In this document: positions 46,415 through 54,503 of the stretch, one piece after another
Position numbering within the stretch: the first letter of the stretch is position 1
Layout: each line of letters begins with the position of its first letter
Notes under the pieces: generated by a model
Told to the model about the DNA's origin: nothing
Seen by the model: only the letters and a program-made list of their open reading frames with translations
Database searches by the model: none
Position numbers and translations under genes: made by a program
Origin: Mycobacteroides abscessus ATCC 19977
GTDB lineage: Bacteria; Actinomycetota; Actinomycetes; Mycobacteriales; Mycobacteriaceae
Assembly: GCF_000069185.1 (NCBI RefSeq)
Contig: NC_010397.1
Location: 4,402,001-4,466,000, forward strand
Direction: 5' to 3'
Length of the DNA: 64,000 nt

Positions 46415-46949
46415 TCACCAGGTGGGCGACAACGCGAGGGCTGATGCTCTCGTGACGGTGCGGGACGTCGCCGGGAAACCGCGCAAAGTCACCGGTCCTC
46501 AATTCCACGGGGTCATTGAGAGGACCCGTGCGCAGGATGCCTTCAATGACATACACATGGTGCAAGGTCCCCGGAGCATGCGCACCGATTTCCTCGCCTG
46601 CCTGCGCGGTCCGTTCGAGACGGACAACCAGGTTGCGTACGTACCCTGATCCGTAGATCTCATCCAAGAGCCTCTCCGATCGGGCACCTTTGTCGACCCA
46701 GCCGTCCTCACTTGCCCGCTGCACAAACACGGGAGTGCCCCACTCCGTTAGCAGTCGCTGAGGCGGAACCTGTAACGCCTCGCCCAGCAGTGCCAACGTT
46801 TCTACGGTCGGATTACCAACGCCCTGCTCGATTTTCGATACTGTCTGCTTGGACAGCCCAGACCGTCGAGCCAGGTCGCCCAACGAGAGCGCGCGTTCTT
46901 GGCGGTATCTGCGGACGTTGCGGGCGACCAAAGTGTTGTGGTCCGTCAT
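46374..46949 (-). CDS. XRE-family regulator with C-terminal cupin domain
   Basis: 191 residues from the ATG at 46949. Helix-turn-helix: NVRRYRQERALSLGDLARRSGLSKQTVSKIEQGVGNPTVETLALLGEAL (about 10-60). Cupin: EEIGAHAPGTLHHVYVIEGILRTGPLNDPVELRTGDFARFPGDVPHRHESISPRVVAHLVTT, with His residues that could bind a metal or ligand. This class senses small metabolites. It faces the IclR gene across 109 bp. Confidence 0.87.
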   Translation of the reverse strand: MTDHNTLVARNVRRYRQERALSLGDLARRSGLSKQTVSKIEQGVGNPTVETLALLGEALQVPPQRLLTEWGTPVFVQRASEDGWVDKGARSERLLDEIYGSGYVRNLVVRLERTAQAGEEIGAHAPGTLHHVYVIEGILRTGPLNDPVELRTGDFARFPGDVPHRHESISPRVVAHLVTTLPQIRQFDPIR

Positions 46950-46979
46950 CGTGCCTCGATTCGGTAACAAGCCATCGGT

Positions 46980-47026
46980 GTCACTTTTAATGTACTAGCC
47001 GTCACTCTTGACTGACGATCAACCGC
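46980..47026. promoter_or_regulatory. Regulatory region between XRE-cupin and IclR genes
   Basis: CTCTTGACT (47005-47013) matches the first part of the shared element and puts TTGACT 17 bp before CAGGAT (47031-47036), a possible promoter of the IclR gene. Two GTCACT direct repeats (46980-46985, 47001-47006) stand 21 bp apart, about two helical turns. Confidence 0.45.
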
Positions 47027-47058
47027 GGGTCAGGATGGCAGAAATACCGTGATTTGAG

Positions 47059-47895
47059 GTGCCCATGTCTTCCCGTTCCGTCTCTGCCGCTCATCAAACA
47101 CCGCTCCTGCCAAAAGATCACGGCCACAGCTCGAATGCTGCAATAGACAAAGCGGTGAACCTGCTCGCCGCTTTTCGGGATGAAGGCAGCAGCGGAGTGG
47201 GGGTGAGCGAACTCGCACGACGCGCAGACATGTATAAGTCCACCGCGTATCGCGTACTGGAAATACTCGAACGCAATGGGATGGTTGAGCGCGTAGGTAC
47301 TTGCTACCGTCTGGGAAGACGGCTCTACGAGATCGGCCATGGGCCAATGAACGAGCGAAGGGATACGCTGCGGGACAGCCTGATTCCGTTTGTTGTCGAT
47401 GTCCATCAGCACATCGGAGAAACAACGCACCTCGCTGTGCTGGACGGCAGTGACGTCGTATACCTGGCCAAGTTATATGGATACCGACAAGTGCGCTCAC
47501 CATCACGCGTGGGTGGCCGCACCCCGGCGCACTGCACAGCCGTGGGAAAGGCCCTACTCGCCTACGAACGGCCGCCGAAAGCTCAGAAAAGGCCCGTGCT
47601 GCAGCGATATACAAGTCGAACCATAACCGATCCGACGGAACTCGACATGCAGCTTGCTCGCATACGCCGATCCGGAATCGCCTTTGACGACGAGGAAATA
47701 CAACCGGGCCTCCGTTGTGTCGCAGTACCCGTATTCGGACCAAACGGGATACCCGTCGCGGCACTGTCGATTTCAGGGCCTACCGACCGTATCGACGGCC
47801 GAAAGCACACGCCGATCTTGCGCCGCATCGCATCGTCGGCAAGCACTCTGCTTGTCAGCAGGGCACCGAGTTCAAGTCAACATAGCCGTCGGTGA
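47059..47895 (+). CDS. IclR-family transcriptional regulator
   Basis: 278 residues. Winged helix: NAAIDKAVNLLAAFRDEGSSGVGVSELARRADMYKSTAYRVLEILERNGMVERVG (about 25-85). Ligand domain: AVLDGSDVVYLAKLYGYRQVRSPSRVGGRTPAHCTAVGKALLAY and FDDEEIQPGLRCVAVPVFGPNGIPVAALSISGP. IclR proteins control aromatic pathways such as mhp and hmg. It is located between the two aromatic clusters, and either may be its target. Its 3' end overlaps the convergent small gene by 41 bp. Confidence 0.88.
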   Translation: MPMSSRSVSAAHQTPLLPKDHGHSSNAAIDKAVNLLAAFRDEGSSGVGVSELARRADMYKSTAYRVLEILERNGMVERVGTCYRLGRRLYEIGHGPMNERRDTLRDSLIPFVVDVHQHIGETTHLAVLDGSDVVYLAKLYGYRQVRSPSRVGGRTPAHCTAVGKALLAYERPPKAQKRPVLQRYTSRTITDPTELDMQLARIRRSGIAFDDEEIQPGLRCVAVPVFGPNGIPVAALSISGPTDRIDGRKHTPILRRIASSASTLLVSRAPSSSQHSRR

Positions 47896-48220
47896 CCCAC
47901 TGCGGCTCACACACAAGAATCTTGACGGTGGCGCCCGGCAGGTCCACCTCGACAACCATCCGGAACCCCGCGCGCTCAGCCACTTCGATGGAATCGACAT
48001 CGTCTGTATCGGGGGCGAACACAACACGACGGCAGGCGGGATCACCCTCAAATATCGATGAAGCCGCATCACATAGGCCCTCAACGGTGGCGGCGTCGGC
48101 ATCGATGACTATCTGTACATCATGGCTACCCACTGGATATGCGTTGCGTAGCTGACCCGTAAGGCAAAGTTGCCGCCGAAATCCGGGACCGATCCGGGGT
48201 GGCTCCGACTCCGAGGCCAT
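47855..48220 (-). CDS. Small protein of unknown function, GNAT-like tail
   Basis: 121 residues. The ATG at 48220 overlaps the stop of the dihydrodiol dehydrogenase (TGATG), so it is the last gene of the dioxygenase operon. HDVQIVIDADAATVEGLCDAA opens a beta-alpha unit; VVFAPDTDDVDSIEVAERAGFRMVVEVDLPGATVKILVCE looks like the last strands of a GNAT acetyltransferase without the acetyl-CoA loop. It could be a degenerate or half-size acetyltransferase. I do not assign a function. Confidence 0.55.
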   Translation of the reverse strand: MASESEPPRIGPGFRRQLCLTGQLRNAYPVGSHDVQIVIDADAATVEGLCDAASSIFEGDPACRRVVFAPDTDDVDSIEVAERAGFRMVVEVDLPGATVKILVCEPQWVTDGYVDLNSVPC

Positions 48221-49056
48221 CAAAGATGCTCACCGCCTGCAGGTTTGACGAATCCCCGGACACCTATGCCCCCATCTATCGCGATAGCCTCTCCGGTGAT
48301 GGGACCGCTCTGTTCCCGCGAGGCCAGCAGCACGTACGGGCCAGTGAAATCTGCCGGATCGGTGCTGGAGTCATGCAACGGAATCAGGGGAGCCGAGGCA
48401 TCATGGCCTCGTTTCGCAAAGGAAGTCGAGATCGACCGATCGGCAAGTGACAGTGCCTCGGGCCCCCGCAGATCAGTATTCATGCCTCCGCACGCGACGC
48501 CATTGACCCGTACCTTCGGGGCCAGTTCAAAAGCCAACTCACGCATCAGCCCGAGGCAGGCATGTTTACTGGCCGTATAGATCGGCCCTCCGCCGTTCAC
48601 ATAGAACGAGGCATTCGAGAGCGTCATGATGATGCTGCCACGCGTCTTCACAAGCTCGCGCCACGCCGCCTCTGCTGCCAGGAGATAACCCTTGACGTTC
48701 ACGGAAAACACCTCATGGAAGCTTGCCGTCAACTCGGACGCGGTGAGCCGGGTGAGCGGCCGCTGGTAGTCCCACACCCCGGCGTTCGCGACCAGCGTGT
48801 CGAGTTGCCCAAAACGGCTGACCGTCTGGACAACAGCATCATGTAACTGATCGCTCTCACGGGTGTCCGCCACCACTGTGTGCAATCGATCTGGCGCAGA
48901 ACTCTCGGCGTGCACGCGGTCCAGCTGCTCGGGGCGATGCCCAACGATCGTGACGGACGCTCCCTCTGCAAGGTAACGCTCTGTCACCGCGCGCCCGATA
49001 CCCGAGCCGCCTCCCGTGATCAACGCGACATAGCCGCCGAGCCACCCACCACTCAT
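48220..49056 (-). CDS. cis-Dihydrodiol dehydrogenase (BphB/HcaB-type SDR)
   Basis: 278 residues from the ATG at 49056, which overlaps the hydrolase stop (ATGA). ALITGGGSGIGRAVTERYLAEG is the NAD loop; VANAGVWD, the Ser in TLSNASFYVNGGG, and YTASKHACLGLMRELAFELAPKVRVNGVACGGMNTDLRGPEAL are the BphB signature. It oxidises the cis-dihydrodiol made by the Rieske dioxygenase to a catechol. An open frame extends 69 codons upstream inside the hydrolase gene and is not used. Confidence 0.9.
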   Translation of the reverse strand: MSGGWLGGYVALITGGGSGIGRAVTERYLAEGASVTIVGHRPEQLDRVHAESSAPDRLHTVVADTRESDQLHDAVVQTVSRFGQLDTLVANAGVWDYQRPLTRLTASELTASFHEVFSVNVKGYLLAAEAAWRELVKTRGSIIMTLSNASFYVNGGGPIYTASKHACLGLMRELAFELAPKVRVNGVACGGMNTDLRGPEALSLADRSISTSFAKRGHDASAPLIPLHDSSTDPADFTGPYVLLASREQSGPITGEAIAIDGGIGVRGFVKPAGGEHL

Positions 49057-49922
49057 GCCGGCTCCCCCAGGAAATCCGCCACTAGCCGATCGAATTCGGC
49101 CTGCCGTTCCAGCTGCACCCAGTGCCCACAGCGACCGAAGACGTGCAGCTGAACGTCGGAAATGTGCTTGAGCATCATCTGGGCACCTTCGAGGGTGATG
49201 GTGCGGTCGTCGCGCCCCCACAGCAGCAATGTGGGCGCCGTGATGGTGTGCAGATCCCGCCACAGCGGATCCATTCCGTTCCTCTTGGCGAAGGCAGCGT
49301 TGTAGTGGTGATAGAACTCGATATGGCCTTCGTCGAGAGATGCCTGGTATCGCCTGCTCACCACATCTCGGCCGAACTGCTTGTGATCAAAGACCATTGC
49401 ACGAATAAAGGCAGCCATCTTCTTCTCGGTCGGCCCCTCCCCGTTGAAGTACCGGAACATTTCTTTCTGTCCCTCGGTGGGGGTAGGGCCGAAGGGCAGC
49501 CATCCGCCGCCGGGAGCCATCAACACGAGTCTGGTAACCCGCTCCGGACGCAGCTGAGCCATCCGAATCGCCGCGGCCCCTCCCAGACTGTTGCCTAAGA
49601 GGTGAAACGAGCCAACCGCCAGATCGTCCAACACCTGGAACAGCGCATCCACGGTTATCTCCGTGATCGACCGCTCATCCAGATCAGCGCCGGTAGGGCG
49701 ATAGCTCCCGCCAAAGCCCGGCTGGTCGGGTAGCAGAATGCGAAAAGTACGCGAAAGCGCTGGAATATTCTGCTCGTAGTTACTCAATCCCGACGCGCCA
49801 GGGCCGCCCCCGTGCAGCATCACCAACGTCGGCGCGTCCGCGCCGCCTGCCGCCGGGACATCGTGAACAGCGATCTCCCCCAAAGTAGTAGAGATGCTTT
49901 GCAGATGGGTGTGGATGGTCAT
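49053..49922 (-). CDS. Meta-cleavage product C-C hydrolase (MhpC/BphD type)
   Basis: 289 residues. LVMLHGGGPGASGLSNYEQNI is the family-specific oxyanion loop; the triad is Ser in LLGNSLGGAAAIR, Asp in LLLWGRDDRTITLE and His in RCGHWVQLERQAEFD. It cleaves the C-C bond of a 2-hydroxy-6-oxo-dienoate, giving a 2-hydroxypentadienoate for MhpD and an acid. Fifth enzyme gene of the operon after the beta subunit. Confidence 0.9.
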   Translation of the reverse strand: MTIHTHLQSISTTLGEIAVHDVPAAGGADAPTLVMLHGGGPGASGLSNYEQNIPALSRTFRILLPDQPGFGGSYRPTGADLDERSITEITVDALFQVLDDLAVGSFHLLGNSLGGAAAIRMAQLRPERVTRLVLMAPGGGWLPFGPTPTEGQKEMFRYFNGEGPTEKKMAAFIRAMVFDHKQFGRDVVSRRYQASLDEGHIEFYHHYNAAFAKRNGMDPLWRDLHTITAPTLLLWGRDDRTITLEGAQMMLKHISDVQLHVFGRCGHWVQLERQAEFDRLVADFLGEPA

Positions 49923-49936
49923 GTGGTCCGCCTCGA

Positions 49937-50491
49937 TCAGAAGAAGGTACAGATGTTCTTGGCTTGCAGGATGTTTTGGTCGAGAAGGATGAACCGACGC
50001 GCTATCAGGAAGCGATGATCATCAACTCTGCGCAACGAATCGGTGCGTGCTCCGGCAAAAATGTTTTCTTCGCGCTCCAGCCGGTTGCGGTAGACCAAGA
50101 ATGCCGAGCGGGCCACCAGATCGCACGCCTCGGCACCTTTATCAGGTTCGGCGTACCGCACAGAGATGTTGGTGATCAGATGCCGGGTACGCGATGGTGG
50201 GTCCTCGGCCCAAGCCATCCCGGAATCGAACCTCCGGATCCGCCAGGCCAGACTCTCCTTGGTCTCGTCGTAGTAGGCGGCTTCGCCGCGCGCCGCGACC
50301 GAGAGCGCTTGCTGACGTCGCAATCGATTAGTACGTAACGGCATCCAGTAGTCCACGTCGTCGGCGAGCAATTCGAGCCAGTCCACGTAACGTCCCTCGT
50401 CGAGGAGTTCGGCCTCTGAATAGTAGAACTGTGCGACATCGAAATGGGTGTCACGATCTGCGAGCGCGCCCGGTATGATTTTGGCGTCCAT
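49937..50491 (-). CDS. Ring-hydroxylating dioxygenase, beta subunit
   Basis: 184 residues. AQFYYSEAELLDEGRYVDWLELLADDVDYWMPLRTNRLRR at the start, then WAEDPPSRTRHLITNISV and FLVYRNRLEREENIFAGARTDSLRRVDDHRFLIARRFILLDQNIL are the standard beta-subunit motifs of the BphA2/HcaF family. It forms the structural half of an alpha3-beta3 oxygenase. Its start codon overlaps the reductase stop by one base. The gene order alpha, ferredoxin, reductase, beta is less usual than alpha, beta, ferredoxin, reductase. Confidence 0.9.
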   Translation of the reverse strand: MDAKIIPGALADRDTHFDVAQFYYSEAELLDEGRYVDWLELLADDVDYWMPLRTNRLRRQQALSVAARGEAAYYDETKESLAWRIRRFDSGMAWAEDPPSRTRHLITNISVRYAEPDKGAEACDLVARSAFLVYRNRLEREENIFAGARTDSLRRVDDHRFLIARRFILLDQNILQAKNICTFF

Positions 50492-51738
50492 CAGTCCTCA
50501 CCCCTTCCCGAAATCCGAACACTTCGTTGCTGTTTCAAGAGTTCCCGTAGGTCGGAATGAGGGTCGCCGAGGACCTCGGCCGTCAGTTGCACTCCCCTAT
50601 CGATCAACCGCCGAGCCGCCCGGACAATATTAGGCTGGTTGACCGATGCTGCCCCTACCAGCGCACCATCACGCAGCCCAAAGACTGCAAAACCGGGATC
50701 GCCCACATCGCCGCGTAGGACGGTGTGGTCGGCGCCGCTCATCTGCCCAACCGCCTCAACGTGATCACCATGTCTGTCAGTCCAAAACCAGGGTGCACTC
50801 GCGGGCGGTGGATCTGCACCCATCAAGGTGGCAGCAGCTCGTCCGCCACTGGCACCGGCCCCATCCCAATGCTCAGATCGAGCCAGCAGCCGACCGTCTT
50901 TCCGAATTCGCGCGACATCACCCACCGCAAGAATCGCGGGGTTGCTGGTCAACTGCCGGACATCGACCACCACCGCACCATCCACTTCGAGACCGGCCGC
51001 CGTGGCCAGAGATGTCCGAGGAACCATCCCCACGGCAAGCACGACCACATCGGCGACTTGTGGTCGATACTCGCCCTGAAGAGATACTTCAATCTCACCA
51101 ATCCGCTGATGAAATGCCTCGACGCCGGCCTGCAATGTGACAACGCCGCGCTCGCGGTGTTTGTGATGCAGCCAATCCGCCATGTCCGCTCCTACGGCTG
51201 CGACCAGTGGCGGCCTTACAGGGTCAACCAGCACCACTGAGCACCCAAGATCAACTGCAGTTGAAGCGATTTCGGCGCCCACCAGCCCCGCACCGACAAT
51301 TAGCACCCTGACGCCGGAGCGCAGACCATCGCGCAATCGTTGCGCGTCAGCGACATCACGCAGCACATGGATGGCCGCATTCTCGGAGCCAGGTATCGGA
51401 GGCCTGGCGGCGCCCCCGCCCGTCGCCAGTACCACACGATCGGCTGCCAGCAAGGTGCCGTCAGCCGTCTCCACAGCCCCCAGCGCGGGCCGCAAGACGG
51501 CGACGGTGGACTCACTGATCAGTCGCACCTGCTGGTCCCGGTACCACTGCTCGGGCCGCAGCTCGATATCGGCTAATTTCACTTTGCCAGAAAGGTAGTC
51601 CTTAGAAAGAGGCGGGCGATCGTAGGGACTACCGCCCGCGTCGATCATCGTGATGTCACCGTCGTACCCGTTGGCGCGCAGTCCGCCGACGGTCGAGACG
51701 CCTGCGATACCGCCACCCACCACAACAATGCGCTTCAT
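50491..51738 (-). CDS. Ferredoxin reductase of the dioxygenase (BphA4/HcaD type)
   Basis: 415 residues. RIVVVGGGIAGVSTVGGLRANGY is the FAD loop, DRPPLSKDYL follows, RVLIVGAGLVGAEIASTAVDLGCSVVLVD is the NAD loop, and NPAILAVGDVARI closes the FAD domain. It passes electrons from NADH to the Rieske ferredoxin encoded just upstream. Its start overlaps the ferredoxin stop by 4 bp. Confidence 0.9.
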   Translation of the reverse strand: MKRIVVVGGGIAGVSTVGGLRANGYDGDITMIDAGGSPYDRPPLSKDYLSGKVKLADIELRPEQWYRDQQVRLISESTVAVLRPALGAVETADGTLLAADRVVLATGGGAARPPIPGSENAAIHVLRDVADAQRLRDGLRSGVRVLIVGAGLVGAEIASTAVDLGCSVVLVDPVRPPLVAAVGADMADWLHHKHRERGVVTLQAGVEAFHQRIGEIEVSLQGEYRPQVADVVVLAVGMVPRTSLATAAGLEVDGAVVVDVRQLTSNPAILAVGDVARIRKDGRLLARSEHWDGAGASGGRAAATLMGADPPPASAPWFWTDRHGDHVEAVGQMSGADHTVLRGDVGDPGFAVFGLRDGALVGAASVNQPNIVRAARRLIDRGVQLTAEVLGDPHSDLRELLKQQRSVRISGRGED

Positions 51739-52079
51739 AGCGGTCGCGGCTTCTCGCCGGGAAAGAGGAAGATATCGCCGTCACGCACCTCGATGCGGTG
51801 TGGGCACGTATCCTTGGTGGCCGGAAGACCGTCCACTGCCCCAGTTTTCAGGCAAAACTTACTGGAATGCAGTGGACATTCCACGTAGCCATCCTCAACC
51901 CAGCCTTCTGCCAGAGAGGCGTCGGCATGCGTGCAGGTGTCGTCGAGAGCCCATACGCTCCCATCAGCGTCTCTCAGCAATGCGACATTGTCTGCGGTAC
52001 CCGCGATGGCCTTGGCAACAACGATGCCCTCGCCCTCGGGGATGTCTTCCAGCGCGGCTACCCGGATGCCGCTACTCAT
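51735..52079 (-). CDS. Rieske ferredoxin of the dioxygenase
   Basis: 114 residues from the ATG at 52079, overlapping the alpha-subunit stop (ATGA). CTHADASLAEG and CPLHSSKF give the Cys-x-His and Cys-x2-His ligands of a [2Fe-2S] Rieske centre. The rest is the short beta fold of BphA3-type ferredoxins, ending DGDIFLFPGEKPRPL. It shuttles electrons from the reductase to the alpha subunit. Confidence 0.92.
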   Translation of the reverse strand: MSSGIRVAALEDIPEGEGIVVAKAIAGTADNVALLRDADGSVWALDDTCTHADASLAEGWVEDGYVECPLHSSKFCLKTGAVDGLPATKDTCPHRIEVRDGDIFLFPGEKPRPL

Positions 52080-53413
52080 ACGTGTTCCTCGTGCCAGGCC
52101 TTGGTGTTCATGAGATCTCTCCACCGCGCATAGAAGGATCGGCCCGCGGCGTCGCTGTAAAGTTCGCTCGTCAGCCCCGGATGCCTTCCATCTTCACGCT
52201 CGGAATCCAATCCCATTTGATAGTTGAGTGCAACGCTGTTTGTGACGAACCCCCGTGAAATGCTTTGCACTTCACTCCAATTCTCGCCGTCATCCTGCTC
52301 GAAAATCCCTGTAGGCCCGAAAGTCCGCAGGTTGTATAGCCTCTGCGCATCCCGAACCTCCTCCGGCATTGACCTGTCGACAATCGTCCAAGCCCACACC
52401 TCCATCTTGTCGGGGCCTTTCGGATGCCAAATTCGAACAGACCCATTGACCGGGAGATACGACAGATTCGGGAAGACCGTGGCATGCCCATTGGTGAGCG
52501 GCCCCTGAACGCGAGCCTCGCCCAGCCGCTCACGCAATGCCCCGTAATCGGTCCACTGATGTACGACGCGGGCGTCGAATCTGTTCTTCGGATGGACCGG
52601 AAAGCCGGCTCCGTGCCCGTTGGGGTCAACGTACTGTCGCCCGGTGCGGTGCACGATCTCGTCCTTAGGCGCCTTTCCTTGTGGCGCCATCACCATCAGC
52701 GCCGAAGCATGGCTCATGTTGACGTGGTACCAGTCAGTGGCGAACTGCTCCGCGGCGAGTTTCCAGTTACCGTCAAGGACCCACTTATGCACTCCGCCCA
52801 CCACAACGGTGCCTTCGGAATCGTGATCCAGCATCGCATCCATGTACCAGGCCATGTCGCCCAGCGACTCCCGTAGCCCGACAGGTGCCGGATTCCACGT
52901 GCCAAAGATGAGGCCGTGATAGCTGTCGACGTGAGGCACCTCGACCAGGCCCCAATCGTCGGTGGAGAACGAGTCGGGGTAACCCTCCTCATTCGGCACG
53001 CTGATCAGCTTGCCTTCAAGGTCGTACGCCCAGCCGTGATATGTGCAGGTAAAGCCACGGGTAACGCCGTAGTCCGCCCGGCACACCCTTGCGCCGCGGT
53101 GTCGGCATGAGTTCAGGAATGCCCTGATGCGCCGGTTCTTGTCCATCGAGACAATAACGGGGTCCTCGCCCATATAAGTGGTGAAAAAATCTCCAGGCCT
53201 GTGGAATTGATCGGCATGCGCCAGAAACAGCCAGCTGGGCGCAAACACCCGACGGAGCTCCTGTCGATACAGCTCGCCGTCTGTGAAGATCACCCGGTCG
53301 AGTAAGCCCCCATGTGAATCCACCAGCCCCGACACGTCGATGTCACGGACCAGAGCCTGCGGGCGGCACAATGCCCCTTGGGCAACCGCGACCGGTCTCG
53401 GGAGAGATGCCAT
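52076..53413 (-). CDS. Aromatic ring-hydroxylating dioxygenase, alpha subunit (HcaE/BphA1-like)
   Basis: 445 residues. Rieske ligands are in CRHRGARVC and CTYHGWAYD (about 92-120). The mononuclear iron site is in NWKLAAEQFATDWYHVNMSHAS, with the bridging Asp and two His. It catalyses cis-dihydroxylation of an aromatic ring. The mhp-type downstream enzymes suggest 3-phenylpropionate or cinnamate, but biphenyl- or ethylbenzene-type substrates are possible. First gene of the six-enzyme operon, divergent from the MDR-mhpB operon. Confidence 0.9.
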   Translation of the reverse strand: MASLPRPVAVAQGALCRPQALVRDIDVSGLVDSHGGLLDRVIFTDGELYRQELRRVFAPSWLFLAHADQFHRPGDFFTTYMGEDPVIVSMDKNRRIRAFLNSCRHRGARVCRADYGVTRGFTCTYHGWAYDLEGKLISVPNEEGYPDSFSTDDWGLVEVPHVDSYHGLIFGTWNPAPVGLRESLGDMAWYMDAMLDHDSEGTVVVGGVHKWVLDGNWKLAAEQFATDWYHVNMSHASALMVMAPQGKAPKDEIVHRTGRQYVDPNGHGAGFPVHPKNRFDARVVHQWTDYGALRERLGEARVQGPLTNGHATVFPNLSYLPVNGSVRIWHPKGPDKMEVWAWTIVDRSMPEEVRDAQRLYNLRTFGPTGIFEQDDGENWSEVQSISRGFVTNSVALNYQMGLDSEREDGRHPGLTSELYSDAAGRSFYARWRDLMNTKAWHEEHV

Positions 53414-53454
53414 GGTGCCAGAAAACCCGTAGCGCCGACCTCACGCCAGTGCCC

Positions 53455-53471
53455 GTTCCTCTGGCAGGAAC
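53455..53471. promoter_or_regulatory. Perfect 17-bp palindrome between the two divergent aromatic operons
   Basis: GTTCCT-CTGGC-AGGAAC is a perfect 6-bp inverted repeat with a 5-bp spacer, 42 bp from each of the two start codons (53413 minus, 53513 plus). This is the expected place for an operator controlling both halves of the pathway, possibly bound by the nearby IclR regulator. Confidence 0.6.
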
Positions 53472-53512
53472 ACCAGCTGGGTAAAAGACTCCCGGACAGG
53501 CACATTGGGCAC

Positions 53513-54490
53513 ATGCTCGCTGCCGTTGCCGAATCACAGAGCGCCGCAGATCCACTGGCCGGTCTGGTGCTCAAGGACCTTCCCATTCCGACGCCGCCTT
53601 CTGGATGGTCTGTCGTACGCGTTGTTTCCTCATCTTTGAACATGCACGACCTGTGGACATTGCGGGGCGTGGGGCACCCCGCCGACCGGCTGCCGATCGT
53701 GCTGGGCTGTGACGCCGCCGGGTTCGACCAAGACGGCAACGAGGTCATCGTGTATCCGGTGATCGCCAACCCGGACGCCGGAATGGGCGATGAAACGCTG
53801 GATCCAGATCGCGCGTTACTGTCAGAGCGCCATGACGGCGCCTTCGCCGAATATCTGACTGTGCCAACCCGTAACCTGGTGCCGAAGCCAGCCTGGTTGT
53901 CCTTTGACGAGGCTGCATGCCTCCCCGTCGCATGGACCACGGCCTACCGAATGCTCTTCACCCACGCCAAGATCACCGCAGGCGCCCGGGTACTCGTGCA
54001 GGGAGTGGGCGGCGGCGTTGCGTCTGCGGCCATCCGCCTCGCTTCCGCCGCGGGGGCGGTTGTATACGCAACCAGCCGCTCAGAAGCCAAACGGCAGACT
54101 GCGATTTCCTGGGGCGCGCGTGACGCGTACGCGACCGGCGAACGGCTTCCTGAACGAGTAGATGTTGTCATCGAGACAGTGGGCGAAGCCACCTGGTCGC
54201 ATTCACTGAAGTCTCTGCGTCCGGGCGGGTGCATCGTAATAGCAGGCGCAACAACCGGTATGAATCCGCCGGCCGATCTCGGCCGGGTGTTCTACCTGCA
54301 ACAACGCATCCTGGGATCCACCGGCTGCACACGCAGTGAACTCATCGCCATGCTCAGAATGCTGGATGCCACCGGCATCCGGCCTGTTATCGATCGCACG
54401 ATGCCTCTGGCCGAAATCCACAAGGCCTTTCAGCTCATGATCGACGGCGGGTTAACAGGCAAGCTCGTCATTCATCCGGACCCGAACTAG
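53513..54490 (+). CDS. MDR-family zinc-free alcohol dehydrogenase/quinone oxidoreductase
   Basis: 325 residues from the ATG at 53513. VLGCDAAGFDQDGNEVIVYPV, GAFAEYLTVPTRNLVPKPAWLSFDEAACLPVAWTTAYRML and VLVQGVGGGVASAAIRLASAAGAVVYATSRS (NADP loop) define a medium-chain reductase. The structural and catalytic zinc cysteines are absent, so a quinone- or enoyl-reductase role is likelier than alcohol oxidation. It leads the mhpB-D-F-E operon and may saturate an unsaturated side chain such as that of cinnamate; this is a guess. Confidence 0.82.
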   Translation: MLAAVAESQSAADPLAGLVLKDLPIPTPPSGWSVVRVVSSSLNMHDLWTLRGVGHPADRLPIVLGCDAAGFDQDGNEVIVYPVIANPDAGMGDETLDPDRALLSERHDGAFAEYLTVPTRNLVPKPAWLSFDEAACLPVAWTTAYRMLFTHAKITAGARVLVQGVGGGVASAAIRLASAAGAVVYATSRSEAKRQTAISWGARDAYATGERLPERVDVVIETVGEATWSHSLKSLRPGGCIVIAGATTGMNPPADLGRVFYLQQRILGSTGCTRSELIAMLRMLDATGIRPVIDRTMPLAEIHKAFQLMIDGGLTGKLVIHPDPN

Positions 54491-54503
54491 CGAGGTTATG
54501 CTC

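Noticed and set aside
49057..49263. 69-codon extension of the dihydrodiol dehydrogenase
   Set aside because: It lies inside the hydrolase gene in another frame; the ATGA overlap fixes the start at 49056.
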